26,172 nt of DNA from the NCBI GenBank assembly GCA_002366545.1, contig DFBH01000045.1:1-26172 (forward strand), written 5' to 3'. The notes under the pieces are model-generated. The model was given only the letters and a program-made list of their open reading frames with translations. It did no database searches and was not told where the DNA came from. The translations under genes were made by a program, and so were the position numbers. Of the stretch, positions 6,880 through 13,345 are shown piece after piece (position 1 is the stretch's first letter; each line of letters begins with the position of its first letter). This DNA comes from Candidatus Oleimmundimicrobium americanum. GTDB lineage: Bacteria; Actinomycetota; Aquicultoria; UBA3085; Oleimmundimicrobiaceae.

Positions 6880-7750
6880 TATATTGTGTTTATTAATGAT
6901 TTATACACAACATATTGTGGATAAGTACTGTAGGCTAGTCACAGGCAACTCATCCATAGCAGATAAGCACATAAACATGCCAACATAATTGAATCGCCAT
7001 ATCATTTTTAGGTGGAGAAATAGGATGTGAGGGAAAAAGCCGAAGCTGTCTGAGTCAGGACTGTATCCGTCTTACAACCATAGTTGGAAGTTTTGGCTTG
7101 AAAAACCAAAAGGAAGGATATAGTTTAGCCTGGCGAGTTCTGCAGGCGCCTGAACAACCGTACATTTTGGAGCCGTTCAAAAATGATCGGCCGCCCTTCT
7201 TTTGCTTCGTTTTCTTAGGCGAGTAAGAAAATGAAGGAGAGCAAGATTCGTAATCAAGAGCCAAAAACAACTCACAAAAAAAGAAATTTCTGAAAACTAA
7301 CATAGGATTAACTCAAAAAGAAAGTTAGCTATTATGATTAAAAACGAGATTGCCGTGCTTCCTTCGGTCACTCCTAAGCAACAAGCTCACCACTCTCCAT
7401 ACCAAACACCTTGTTTCTTTCTTAAATCACCCCAGTTAGACTGGGGTGGTATGCTCGCAATGACGCTGGCAAAATGAAGTGGGCTTTCATTTAGCTGACC
7501 TGGTCTTTGACCCCACACTCGCCTGCTGAGAGCCCCGCACTCGTTTAATCCGAACACTATTACTCTTCTCTCCATCACGTTGGATGAAGGCAGGGCTTAC
7601 CCCTAAGCCGCACCATGCTCACCCCGACAAGTCAGAGCTTACGTGGATCCTTTTGCCTGCGACTGGCTTGGACTAACCCGTAGAAATTCTACAGGGGCAA
7701 CCACAGACCTAAATGAAAACCCATCTTTATTATATTGTTTCAAGGGCTCT
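6880..7750. other. About 0.9 kb of non-coding, repeat-bearing DNA between flgM and the broken gene
   Basis: I find no convincing gene here. The open frames at 7055-7303 and 7387-7578 have no family resemblance, no ribosome binding site, and run through repeats. The AT-rich left part changes to a GC-richer right part (about 7050-7720) with several short hairpins: GGCTTA/TAAGCC at about 7597-7612, and GTAGAA/TTCTAC within 7678-7696. The 7540-7720 block could be a vestige of a mobile element or group II intron, or a structured RNA. I cannot assign it. Confidence 0.5.
7346..7465. repeat. 120-bp dispersed repeat, copy 1
   Basis: This matches 11044-11162 in the same orientation, with about 6 substitutions and 1 indel by hand alignment (about 94%). 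It opens with GAGATTGCCG and closes with TCGCAATGACG, forming short imperfect inverted ends. Inside is a perfect 9-bp stem (CACCCCAGT / ACTGGGGTG, loop TAG). The 'CGTCATTGCGAG ... GGCAATCTC' ends are of the type I recognise from dispersed intergenic repeats in several bacteria. It encodes nothing and is probably a non-autonomous element. Confidence 0.85.
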
Positions 7751-7999
7751 TTAAACAAGGGTTCGATGAATCCATCTTACAAAATGATTTAGCTCTATAT
7801 CGAGGGATAACATTTTTTCGGCTATCATTCGGGAGGAAACTTCGTAAACATCCTGTTCAACCTGATCTTTTAACTTCTTTACATAAATAATCTTATTGGA
7901 GTCCTTAAAATCAGAACGGGCCACCGTCCGGTCATTTAATCTTTTATTTTTTTCATCCTTAGCAACCTTCGCAGGAATTTCACGTTTCACAATTTTCAA
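7751..7999 (-). CDS. flgM: FlgM-like anti-sigma-28 factor
   Basis: 82 residues or fewer, the size of FlgM. The C-terminal half, V-K-K-L-K-D-Q-V-E-Q-D-V-Y-E-V-S-S-R-M-I-A-E-K-M-L, matches the FlgM helix pair (typically LK..I..G.Y.V....IAEKML) that wraps sigma-28. The N-terminal part is polar and probably disordered, as in the family. The annotated TTG at 7999 nearly touches the Shine-Dalgarno; the GTG at 7990, 10 nt after AAAGG, is the better start (79 residues). FlgM holds sigma-28/sigma-D inactive until the hook is finished and FlgM is exported. It follows comF, as in Bacillus-type comF-flgM clusters, and has its own sigma-28-type promoter. No flgN, flgK, flgL or flagellin gene follows. The last residues (F-V-R-W-I-H-R-T-L-V) look atypical and may be read-through into foreign DNA. 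Confidence 0.75.
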   Translation of the reverse strand: MKIVKREIPAKVAKDEKNKRLNDRTVARSDFKDSNKIIYVKKLKDQVEQDVYEVSSRMIAEKMLSLDIELNHFVRWIHRTLV

Positions 8000-8032
8000 G
8001 CCTTTCCGCTAAAGTCGCCCCTCTAATTAAAA

Positions 8033-8060
8033 ATATCGGAACAGATTCATTTAAACTTAA
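8033..8060 (-). promoter_or_regulatory. Sigma-28/sigma-D-type promoter of flgM
   Basis: TTAAGTTT and TCCGATAT separated by 12 bp (equivalently TTAA-N16-TCCGATAT). Known consensus: TAAAGTTT-N11-GCCGATAA for E. coli FliA and TAAA-N15-GCCGATAT for B. subtilis sigma-D. The match is 7 of 8 in each box against the corresponding form. The predicted start near 8026 leaves a 27-36 nt leader before the flgM start. Confidence 0.6.
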
Positions 8061-8082
8061 GAGAAATATTAAATTTTTTTTA

Positions 8083-8766
8083 TTAAATATTACAAACTCT
8101 TGCAATTGTCAAAACTGAAACTTTTTTTGCCCCCTTCGCGTACAAAACCTTACTGCATTCATCCACCGTTGAACCCGTGGTAAAAACATCATCTATCAAA
8201 AGCAAAGACTTACCTGAAATATTTTTTTTCTCATCAAAAATAAAAGCTCTTCTCACATTCCGTCTTCTTTGCTCAGGAGATAGTTTGGTTTGATCCATCT
8301 CCTCGTTAACACGAATTAAAATTGAGTCGCAAATTAATCCCGTTTTTTTAGCAATCTCCCCTGCAAGAAGATGCGCTTGGTTATATCCCCTCTTAAGCTG
8401 TTTCTTCCGGCTAAGCGGAACATAGGTAATCAAATCCACGTCTTCAAAATCATCAATTATACCGGCCATTAAACCGGCAAATATTTTCGCCAAACCCCTA
8501 CCGTTTCTATATTTAAATTCATGAATCGCATTTTTTAGGGCCCCCTCATAAAAACCAAGCGAGCGGGCAGTTGAAAATTTAAATCTGTTCCTGCAGTCCC
8601 TGCAAACATTTACTTCAATATTGCATGGTTTCCCACACCTTTTACAAATTGGGGGTTCAATGATTGAAAAAGAATCCTTGCAGTTGAGACACAAAATACT
8701 TTTGGAAAAATTACCGCAAATCCTGCATCTCTTCGGATAAAATAAATTAAAAAATCCCTCCAGCAT
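8083..8766 (-). CDS. comF: ComF family protein (ComFC-like phosphoribosyltransferase fold)
   Basis: 227 residues, normal length. The N-terminus has two zinc-knuckle sets: Cys 14, 17, 26, 29 and Cys 41, 44, 55, 58, with an extra Cys48. The C-terminal part is a type I phosphoribosyltransferase domain with the PRPP loop L-L-L-I-D-D-V-F-T-T-G-S-T near residues 190-205 and the R-G-Y-N-Q-A motif about 130. ComFC/ComF acts in the cytoplasm and is needed for uptake of transforming DNA in competent species; its exact reaction is unclear. The ATG start lies 13 nt after GGAGG. The gene follows the AEC transporter after 19 bp and precedes flgM by 83 bp. No comFA helicase is in the window. Confidence 0.95.
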   Translation of the reverse strand: MLEGFFNLFYPKRCRICGNFSKSILCLNCKDSFSIIEPPICKRCGKPCNIEVNVCRDCRNRFKFSTARSLGFYEGALKNAIHEFKYRNGRGLAKIFAGLMAGIIDDFEDVDLITYVPLSRKKQLKRGYNQAHLLAGEIAKKTGLICDSILIRVNEEMDQTKLSPEQRRRNVRRAFIFDEKKNISGKSLLLIDDVFTTGSTVDECSKVLYAKGAKKVSVLTIARVCNI

Positions 8767-8785
8767 ATCTTGCTTTCAACCTCCA

Positions 8786-9703
8786 TCAGATAACGGTGAT
8801 TAAATACTGCCAAATTGGGACCGTTACCATGCTAAGAATGGTTGCTAATACCACTGCAACGGGCAAAAAATCGATGTCCAGCTTGTACTTAAGCCCGATG
8901 ATAAAAGAAAGCATGGCGGTGGGCATAGAAGCTTCAAGAACAACGATGCTAAGAAAACTATGGCCCAAATTAACCGTATTTCCAATTGTATAGGCCAACA
9001 TTGGAGCAAAAATCAACTTTATTCCGCAAAGTAAAATAAGCAACATTTTATACTTTCCCAACTTCTGAAAACGTAGCGAAAGGCCTATGGAAATCATGAT
9101 TAAAGGCACCGCCGCGGCACTTAAATATTCCAGACTTTTTAAAAGAAAAAGGGGGAACGTCAGACCGCGAAAAGCAAACCCTAAAAAAAGCGCAATTAAA
9201 GGAGGAAAAGTGACAATCTCTTTTATTTTATTTATTCTTTGAGCATTATCCCCATAAACCTCAGCAAAATAAAGTCCTACCGTAAAAGCAAACATGACGG
9301 TGCCAAAAATATCATAAAATATTGCCTTGGTTAGCGCCGGCTGGCCTCCGAACCCAAGGGAAAGAGGATATCCAAGATAGCCCGTATTGCCTATCGCCGC
9401 CGCAAGCAAAAAAGCCCCGACGGTCGACCTTTTAAGATTGAAGATTCTACTCAACAAAAAAGCGACAGCGGCACAGCTCGACATCACAACCCACCCAATT
9501 AAGGGAATCGATAAAAAATCTAACGAAACCTGAGAATTGCGGATGGCTAAAAAAATCATCGCGGGAAGAGCTAAATAAATTATGACATTATTTAAAATAG
9601 CAGAGTCCTCGCGCCTGAGCAGTTTTGTAACCCTGCTTAAATACCCTAAACCGATGAGTATCACTATTGAAAAAATAAACCCGAATAAAGAAGCAGTTTC
9701 CAA
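8786..9703 (-). CDS. AEC (auxin efflux carrier) family transporter
   Basis: 305 residues with about ten hydrophobic helices spread over the whole length in two halves, as expected for the PIN/AEC family of bacterial transporters. The family features visible are the N-terminal G-L-G-Y-L-S-R-V-T-K-L-L segment, N-N-V-I-I-Y-L-A-L-P-A, N-T-G-Y-L-G-Y-P in the first half and E-A-S-M-P-T-A in the second. Bacterial members export or import small carboxylates such as malate or malonate; the substrate here is unknown. The start is TTG with GGAGG 8 nt upstream. It lies 62 bp after mtnA and may be the last step of that salvage run, perhaps moving an acid end product; this is speculation. Confidence 0.93.
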   Translation of the reverse strand: METASLFGFIFSIVILIGLGYLSRVTKLLRREDSAILNNVIIYLALPAMIFLAIRNSQVSLDFLSIPLIGWVVMSSCAAVAFLLSRIFNLKRSTVGAFLLAAAIGNTGYLGYPLSLGFGGQPALTKAIFYDIFGTVMFAFTVGLYFAEVYGDNAQRINKIKEIVTFPPLIALFLGFAFRGLTFPLFLLKSLEYLSAAAVPLIMISIGLSLRFQKLGKYKMLLILLCGIKLIFAPMLAYTIGNTVNLGHSFLSIVVLEASMPTAMLSFIIGLKYKLDIDFLPVAVVLATILSMVTVPIWQYLITVI

Positions 9704-9765
9704 AGATTGAACCTCCGTTTTTATGGATTATATCTTTATAGCAGAAAGGGGGTAAAAGAGTAAAA

Positions 9766-10809
9766 TTAAAAACTTTGAGGATTCAAATCTGCTATTTTTT
9801 CTTCAAATGGTGGATACAATATATCTTTTTCGGTAACAATTGCAGTTATCAACCTGTTGGGTGTCACATCAAAGGCCGGATTAGCAACCGAAATCCCGTC
9901 CGGAGCTACTTGAATCCCACCAAAGTGGGTAACTTCGCTCGCGTCTCTTTCCTCAATCGGTATCTCTTTGCCGGACGAAATATTAAAATCAATGGTGGTG
10001 GTTGGAGCCACTACGTAAAATGGGATTTTATGAACTCCGGCTAAAACCGCTAAAGAGTAAGTGCCTACCTTATTTGCAGCATCTCCGTTTGCCGCAATTC
10101 TGTCAGAACCTACAATAACTTTATCTATTTTCCCCTTACCCATAAAATAACCGGCCATGCTATCAGTTATTAAAGTGGCGGGGATTTTTTCTTTTTTCAG
10201 CTCCCAAATAGTCAAACGTGCGCCCTGAAATTTTGGCCTCGTTTCATCAACGTAAACATGAATTTTCTTGCCTTCATTAAAAGCATAGTAAATTGGAGCA
10301 AGAGCGGTTCCGTATTGAACGGTCGCCAACGAACCTGCGTTGCAATGCGTTAAAATATTATCTCCGTCTTTTATCAATGAAGCTCCAAGAGCTCCTATCC
10401 TTTTACTTGAGGCTATATCTTCTTCAATTATTTGAAAAGACTCACTTTCTAAGGCTTTTTTAAGAGATTCTGCGTCCTTCCATTTTCTCGAGGAAACAAC
10501 GCTCCTCATCCTCTCGATTGCCCAAAAAAGATTTACCGCCGTGGGCCTGGTATTCCTCATCTTCTCGCAGATTACATCAATCTCTCTTAACAGTTCGTCA
10601 ACATCACTTGCCGAGGAATTTTTAGCTCCCAATGTTATTCCCATGGCAGCCGCGACACCAATTGCCGGAGCTCCTCTAATTCTCATGGACTTAATGGCAT
10701 CAATTACGCACTCGTGGTCTGAACATTCAAAAAACTCCTCTTTGAGAGGAAGTATTGATTGATTTATCATTTTAACTTTGCCATTCTTCCATTCAATGGT
10801 TTTTATCAT
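9766..10809 (-). CDS. mtnA: S-methyl-5-thioribose-1-phosphate isomerase
   Basis: 347 residues, the usual MtnA length, of the eIF2B-like superfamily. The signature R-I-R-G-A-P-A-I-G-V-A-A-A-M-G is at 43-57, the catalytic Cys156 in T-H-C-N-A-G-S, and the catalytic Asp236 in G-S-D-R-I-A-A-N-G-D. These residues separate true MtnA from regulatory eIF2B-like proteins. It converts 5-methylthioribose-1-phosphate to 5-methylthioribulose-1-phosphate. The homologue DrdI acts on 5-deoxyribose-1-phosphate, and sequence alone does not tell the two apart. The start is ATG. A class II aldolase gene lies upstream, across a 645-bp repeat-filled spacer. Confidence 0.97.
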   Translation of the reverse strand: MIKTIEWKNGKVKMINQSILPLKEEFFECSDHECVIDAIKSMRIRGAPAIGVAAAMGITLGAKNSSASDVDELLREIDVICEKMRNTRPTAVNLFWAIERMRSVVSSRKWKDAESLKKALESESFQIIEEDIASSKRIGALGASLIKDGDNILTHCNAGSLATVQYGTALAPIYYAFNEGKKIHVYVDETRPKFQGARLTIWELKKEKIPATLITDSMAGYFMGKGKIDKVIVGSDRIAANGDAANKVGTYSLAVLAGVHKIPFYVVAPTTTIDFNISSGKEIPIEERDASEVTHFGGIQVAPDGISVANPAFDVTPNRLITAIVTEKDILYPPFEEKIADLNPQSF

Positions 10810-10840
10810 TTCAAATCAGCCACCAGTCTACAGCTTTCGC

Positions 10841-10945
10841 AAATTTAAAACTAAAAAATAAAAATGAAAAACTATATAGAAAAATTTAAAATTTAAAACC
10901 AAACTCTAAAAAATAAAATTCTTAAAACACTTTTAATCTAAAGGA
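10841..10945. repeat. AT-rich dispersed repeat, copy 1
   Basis: The core 10847-10885 matches 22059-22097 at 37 of 39 positions without gaps by hand alignment. A second block (ATTCTTAAAACACTTTTAAT) also has a counterpart at about 22129-22150. Both copies lie in spacers between co-directional genes. Confidence 0.65.
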
Positions 10946-11043
10946 TTATTCTCTGGATAAAAACTTTCTTAATTTTTAAATTACCATGCCTACCGCCGTG
11001 CACGCCGCTGACAGAGCAGGCATCTGCGCTACAAGCTACTTAT

Positions 11044-11162
11044 GAGATTGCCGCGCTCCCTTTGGTCGCTCCTAAGTAACAAGCTCACCACTCTCCATAC
11101 CAAAACCTTGTTTCTTTCTTAAATCACCCCAGTTAGACTGGGGTGGGATGCTCGCAATGACG
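11044..11162. repeat. 120-bp dispersed repeat, copy 2
   Basis: Direct copy of 7346-7465, including the internal 9-bp stem CACCCCAGT/ACTGGGGTG. Here the left end reads GAGATTGCCGCGCTCC, closer to the common form of this kind of element. Confidence 0.85.
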
Positions 11163-11185
11163 GATAGAAATTTACTGTAATACAA

Positions 11186-11235
11186 TTGTAATTTATGGTG
11201 ATTCATTGAGATTAATGGCAACTAATTGTAATTAA
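11186..11235. repeat. Degenerate 10-bp tandem array (5 units)
   Basis: Units TTGTAATTTA, TGGTGATTCA, TTGAGATTAA, TGGCAACTAA and TTGTAATTAA follow each other without gaps. The first and last differ at one position. The consensus is approximately TTGtaATTAA. Confidence 0.6.
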
Positions 11236-11243
11236 TTTGAAAC

Positions 11244-11331
11244 TCCATTTGGTCTCCACTTAACCTCTTCCTAATTTCCATTTAATTTCTACTTAATTAC
11301 CGCTTAATTTCCACCTAATCTCTATTTAATC
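11244..11331. repeat. Degenerate 11-bp tandem array (8 units)
   Basis: Eight gap-free units of 11 bp, for example TCCACTTAACC, TCCATTTAATT, TCTACTTAATT, ACCGCTTAATT, TCCACCTAATC and TCTATTTAATC. The consensus is TCYAYTTAATY. It begins 8 bp after the 10-bp array. Periods of 10 and 11 bp place every unit on nearly the same face of the DNA helix. Confidence 0.7.
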
Positions 11332-11348
11332 TCTCTTTCTGCTCTATA

Positions 11349-11364
11349 AGTCGGGAGTCGGTAG
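11349..11364. repeat. GTCGGGAGTCGGTAG word, copy 1
   Basis: The word AGTCGGGAGTCGGTAG stands alone here. Longer versions occur at 22011-22044, 23671-23708 and, inverted, at 24083-24118. Confidence 0.55.
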
Positions 11365-11395
11365 TTTGCCTGATACCAGAGCTGAGCTTTGGCCA

Positions 11396-11457
11396 GATTG
11401 TTGGTTTTACCATACTCTATACTCTACATGCCATCTGCCACCTGCCACCTGCTATCA
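11396..11457. repeat. Pyrimidine-rich word tract at the 3' end of the aldolase gene
   Basis: A tract of repeated words (ATACTCTATACTCTAC, then CCATCTGCCACCTGCCACC). The part 11398-11427 matches 15292-15321 at 26 of 30 positions without gaps. The tract runs into the stop codon of the class II aldolase gene. Confidence 0.6.
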
Positions 11458-12012
11458 GCTTTTCCCGGCGAGCATCTCCACCAAATAATTTATCTTGGCA
11501 GTTTCCTCAACAAGCTCAGCCAATTCCTCCGCTTGAGCAATGTTTTTTCCGATGGCAACAATGCCGTGCTTCTCCATCAACACAGCATTTCTCTCTTTGA
11601 TGGTTTCACAAACAGCTTCTGCAAGTTTCATTGTTCCGTGGGGAAAATAAGACGCAACCGGAACCTCACCCAATAACATCTCACTTTCAGGATTAACCGA
11701 TTTTAATTCTTTAGCCAGGTAAGCATAAGCAGAAGCGTAAGGAGAATGAGTATGAACTACCGCTTTTATATTTCGATAAGCCTTATAAATTTTTAAGTGC
11801 ATCCGCATTTCGCTTGAAGGATTTTTGTGCCCTTTAACAACTTTACCTTTTATGTTAACAACGACCAGGTCCCCGTCGATCAGATTCCCTAAACAGGTTC
11901 CGGCTGCCGTAATTAAAATTCTGCCTTCATCCAGCTTGCAGCTAATATTGCCTGATGCCCCCACAACGAGACCCTTTTCATATATACGCTTACCAGCTTC
12001 AATTAGATTCAT
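11455..12012 (-). CDS. Class II aldolase (Ald2/DrdA/MtnB-like)
   Basis: 185 residues, the short AraD/FucA-type zinc enzyme. Metal ligands H87 and H89 (V-V-H-T-H-S) and H149 (E-K-H-G) are visible. Glu68 is in the S-S-E-M-R-M-H stretch, the usual place of the catalytic acid. The glycine-rich G-A-S-G-N-I-S phosphate-binding loop lies at 18-24. Relatives act on fuculose-1-P, ribulose-5-P or methylthioribulose-1-P. Next to mtnA and nucleosidase-type genes, the most likely role is cleaving 5-methylthioribulose-1-P or 5-deoxyribulose-1-P to DHAP plus an aldehyde (the DHAP shunt), or dehydration as MtnB. No mtnC, mtnD or mtnK is in the window, which slightly favours the aldolase role. The start is ATG at 12012. 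Confidence 0.92.
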   Translation of the reverse strand: MNLIEAGKRIYEKGLVVGASGNISCKLDEGRILITAAGTCLGNLIDGDLVVVNIKGKVVKGHKNPSSEMRMHLKIYKAYRNIKAVVHTHSPYASAYAYLAKELKSVNPESEMLLGEVPVASYFPHGTMKLAEAVCETIKERNAVLMEKHGIVAIGKNIAQAEELAELVEETAKINYLVEMLAGKS

Positions 12013-12032
12013 ATATTAGTTCCTTAGTTTTT

Positions 12033-12076
12033 GGCTACGTGGCTACTTGGTTTCTATGTTGCTATGTCGCTACGTT
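12033..12076. repeat. 8-bp word tract between ahcY and the aldolase
   Basis: Units GGCTACGT, GGCTACTT, GGTTTCTAT, GTTGCTAT and GTCGCTAC follow one another. The last unit includes the stop codon of ahcY, so the final ahcY codons are written in the repeat. Confidence 0.6.
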
Positions 12077-13332
12077 CCCATTTCCCAAGAACTTAGATAC
12101 TTTTCTTGTTCCTCTGTAAGAGTGTCTATTTTGATTCCCATCGAAGCAAGCTTAAGTTTTGCAATTCTCTCATCGATTTCTTTGGGAACGGAGTAAACTT
12201 TTTTCTCTAAAATACTTGAATTTCTTTTTATAAATTCGGCGGAAAATGCTTGGTTTGCAAAACTCATATCCATAACGCTTGCAGGATGCCCTTCAGCCGC
12301 CGATAAATTAACCAAACGCCCCTCAGCAAGAAGATAAATTCGGTTACCGCCGGTTAATGTATATTCCTCAACAAATTCCCTTATTTTCCTCTTTTTCTTT
12401 GACATTTTCTCTAATTCGGGAATATCTATTTCCACATTAAAATGACCGGAATTAGCGAGTATTGCCCCATCTTTCATTATTTCAAAATGTTCTTTTCGTA
12501 AGACATGAATATCCCCGGTTACCGTGACAAAAATATCTCCAACTTTTGCAGCCTCAAGTGAGGGCATAACTCTAAACCCGTCCATTACCGCTTCTAACGC
12601 CTTCAATGGGTCAACCTCGATGATTACTACATTCGCCCCCATCCCTTTGGCACGAGTTGCAACCCCCCGACCACACCAACCATATCCGCCTACAACCAGC
12701 GTCTTTCCCGCCAACAAAACATTGGTTGCCCTTAAAATACCATCTATTGTACTTTGCCCGGTACCATAACGATTATCAAAAAGATGTTTGGTATTAGCAT
12801 CGTTAACAGCGACTATGGGAAATGTTAAAATTCCTCTCTCGGACAAACTCCTCAATCTTATAACGCCGGTTGTCGTCTCCTCCATCCCCCCGATAACACC
12901 TTTTGCCTTTTCTTTCCTATTAGAATGAAGTATAGAAATAAGATCGGCACCGTCATCAACAACTATCACCGGATTATGATCTATAGCAACATCTATGTGC
13001 TGATAATAAGTCTCGTTATCTTCCCCTTTAATTGCAAAAACGGGTACTCCGTAATCTTCTACCAAAGAAGCAGCCACATCATCCTGTGTGCTCAATGGAT
13101 TCGAAGCACACAAAACAACATCCGCTCCTCCTGCTTTTAATGTTCTCATGAGATTAGCCGTCTCGGTGGTAACGTGAAGGCAAGCGGAAATCTTGACTCC
13201 ATCGAGAGGTTTCTCTTTAGCAAAAAGTTCCTTCGTCATCCCGAGAACGGGCATTTGATTGTTGGCCCATTCTATACGGAGTTTCCCTTCGGATGAAAGT
13301 TTCTTATCTTTAATATCACATTTCACATTCAA
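12070..13332 (-). CDS. ahcY: S-adenosylhomocysteine hydrolase
   Basis: 420 residues as drawn from TTG at 13332. The in-frame GTG at 13326, 8 nt after GGGG, is a better start and yields M-K-C-D-I-K-D. It hydrolyses SAH to adenosine and homocysteine, relieving inhibition of methyltransferases. Visible features: C-L-H-V-T-T-E-T-A-N-L substrate segment, the N-D-A-N-T-K-H-L-F-D-N-R-Y-G-T-G-Q-S region, and the NAD-binding G-G-Y-G-W-C-G-R-G. It is the short form without the approximately 40-residue insertion of eukaryotic and many proteobacterial enzymes, and it ends ...E-M-G-T rather than with the Lys-Tyr tail of that type. It lies 13 bp downstream of punA, so products can be handed on to salvage. 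Confidence 0.97.
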   Translation of the reverse strand: MNVKCDIKDKKLSSEGKLRIEWANNQMPVLGMTKELFAKEKPLDGVKISACLHVTTETANLMRTLKAGGADVVLCASNPLSTQDDVAASLVEDYGVPVFAIKGEDNETYYQHIDVAIDHNPVIVVDDGADLISILHSNRKEKAKGVIGGMEETTTGVIRLRSLSERGILTFPIVAVNDANTKHLFDNRYGTGQSTIDGILRATNVLLAGKTLVVGGYGWCGRGVATRAKGMGANVVIIEVDPLKALEAVMDGFRVMPSLEAAKVGDIFVTVTGDIHVLRKEHFEIMKDGAILANSGHFNVEIDIPELEKMSKKKRKIREFVEEYTLTGGNRIYLLAEGRLVNLSAAEGHPASVMDMSFANQAFSAEFIKRNSSILEKKVYSVPKEIDERIAKLKLASMGIKIDTLTEEQEKYLSSWEMGT

Positions 13333-13345
13333 TTCCCCTTTTCGT

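Larger units (their letters stand above)
10810..11454. other. 645-bp spacer made of several repeat types, no gene
   Basis: Between the aldolase and mtnA no coding frame is convincing. From left to right the spacer holds an AT-rich dispersed repeat (10841-10945), a small GC-rich palindrome (10986-11023), the 120-bp repeat (11044-11162), tandem arrays of 10 bp and 11 bp (11186-11331), one GTCGGGAGTCGGTAG word (11349-11364), and a pyrimidine-rich word tract (11396-11457). It is the most repeat-dense stretch of the window. Confidence 0.8.

Noticed and set aside
7055..7303. 82-residue minus-strand open frame
   Set aside because: Low-complexity, Cys/Lys/Ser-rich, no ribosome binding site, no family resemblance, and it crosses repeat-like DNA.
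7387..7578. 63-residue minus-strand open frame
   Set aside because: Most of it is encoded by the 120-bp dispersed repeat, whose second copy at 11.1 kb is not open in the same way.
11186..11331. Periodic 10/11-bp repeats as a CRISPR array
   Set aside because: Units are far too short, contiguous and degenerate, with no spacers and no cas genes.
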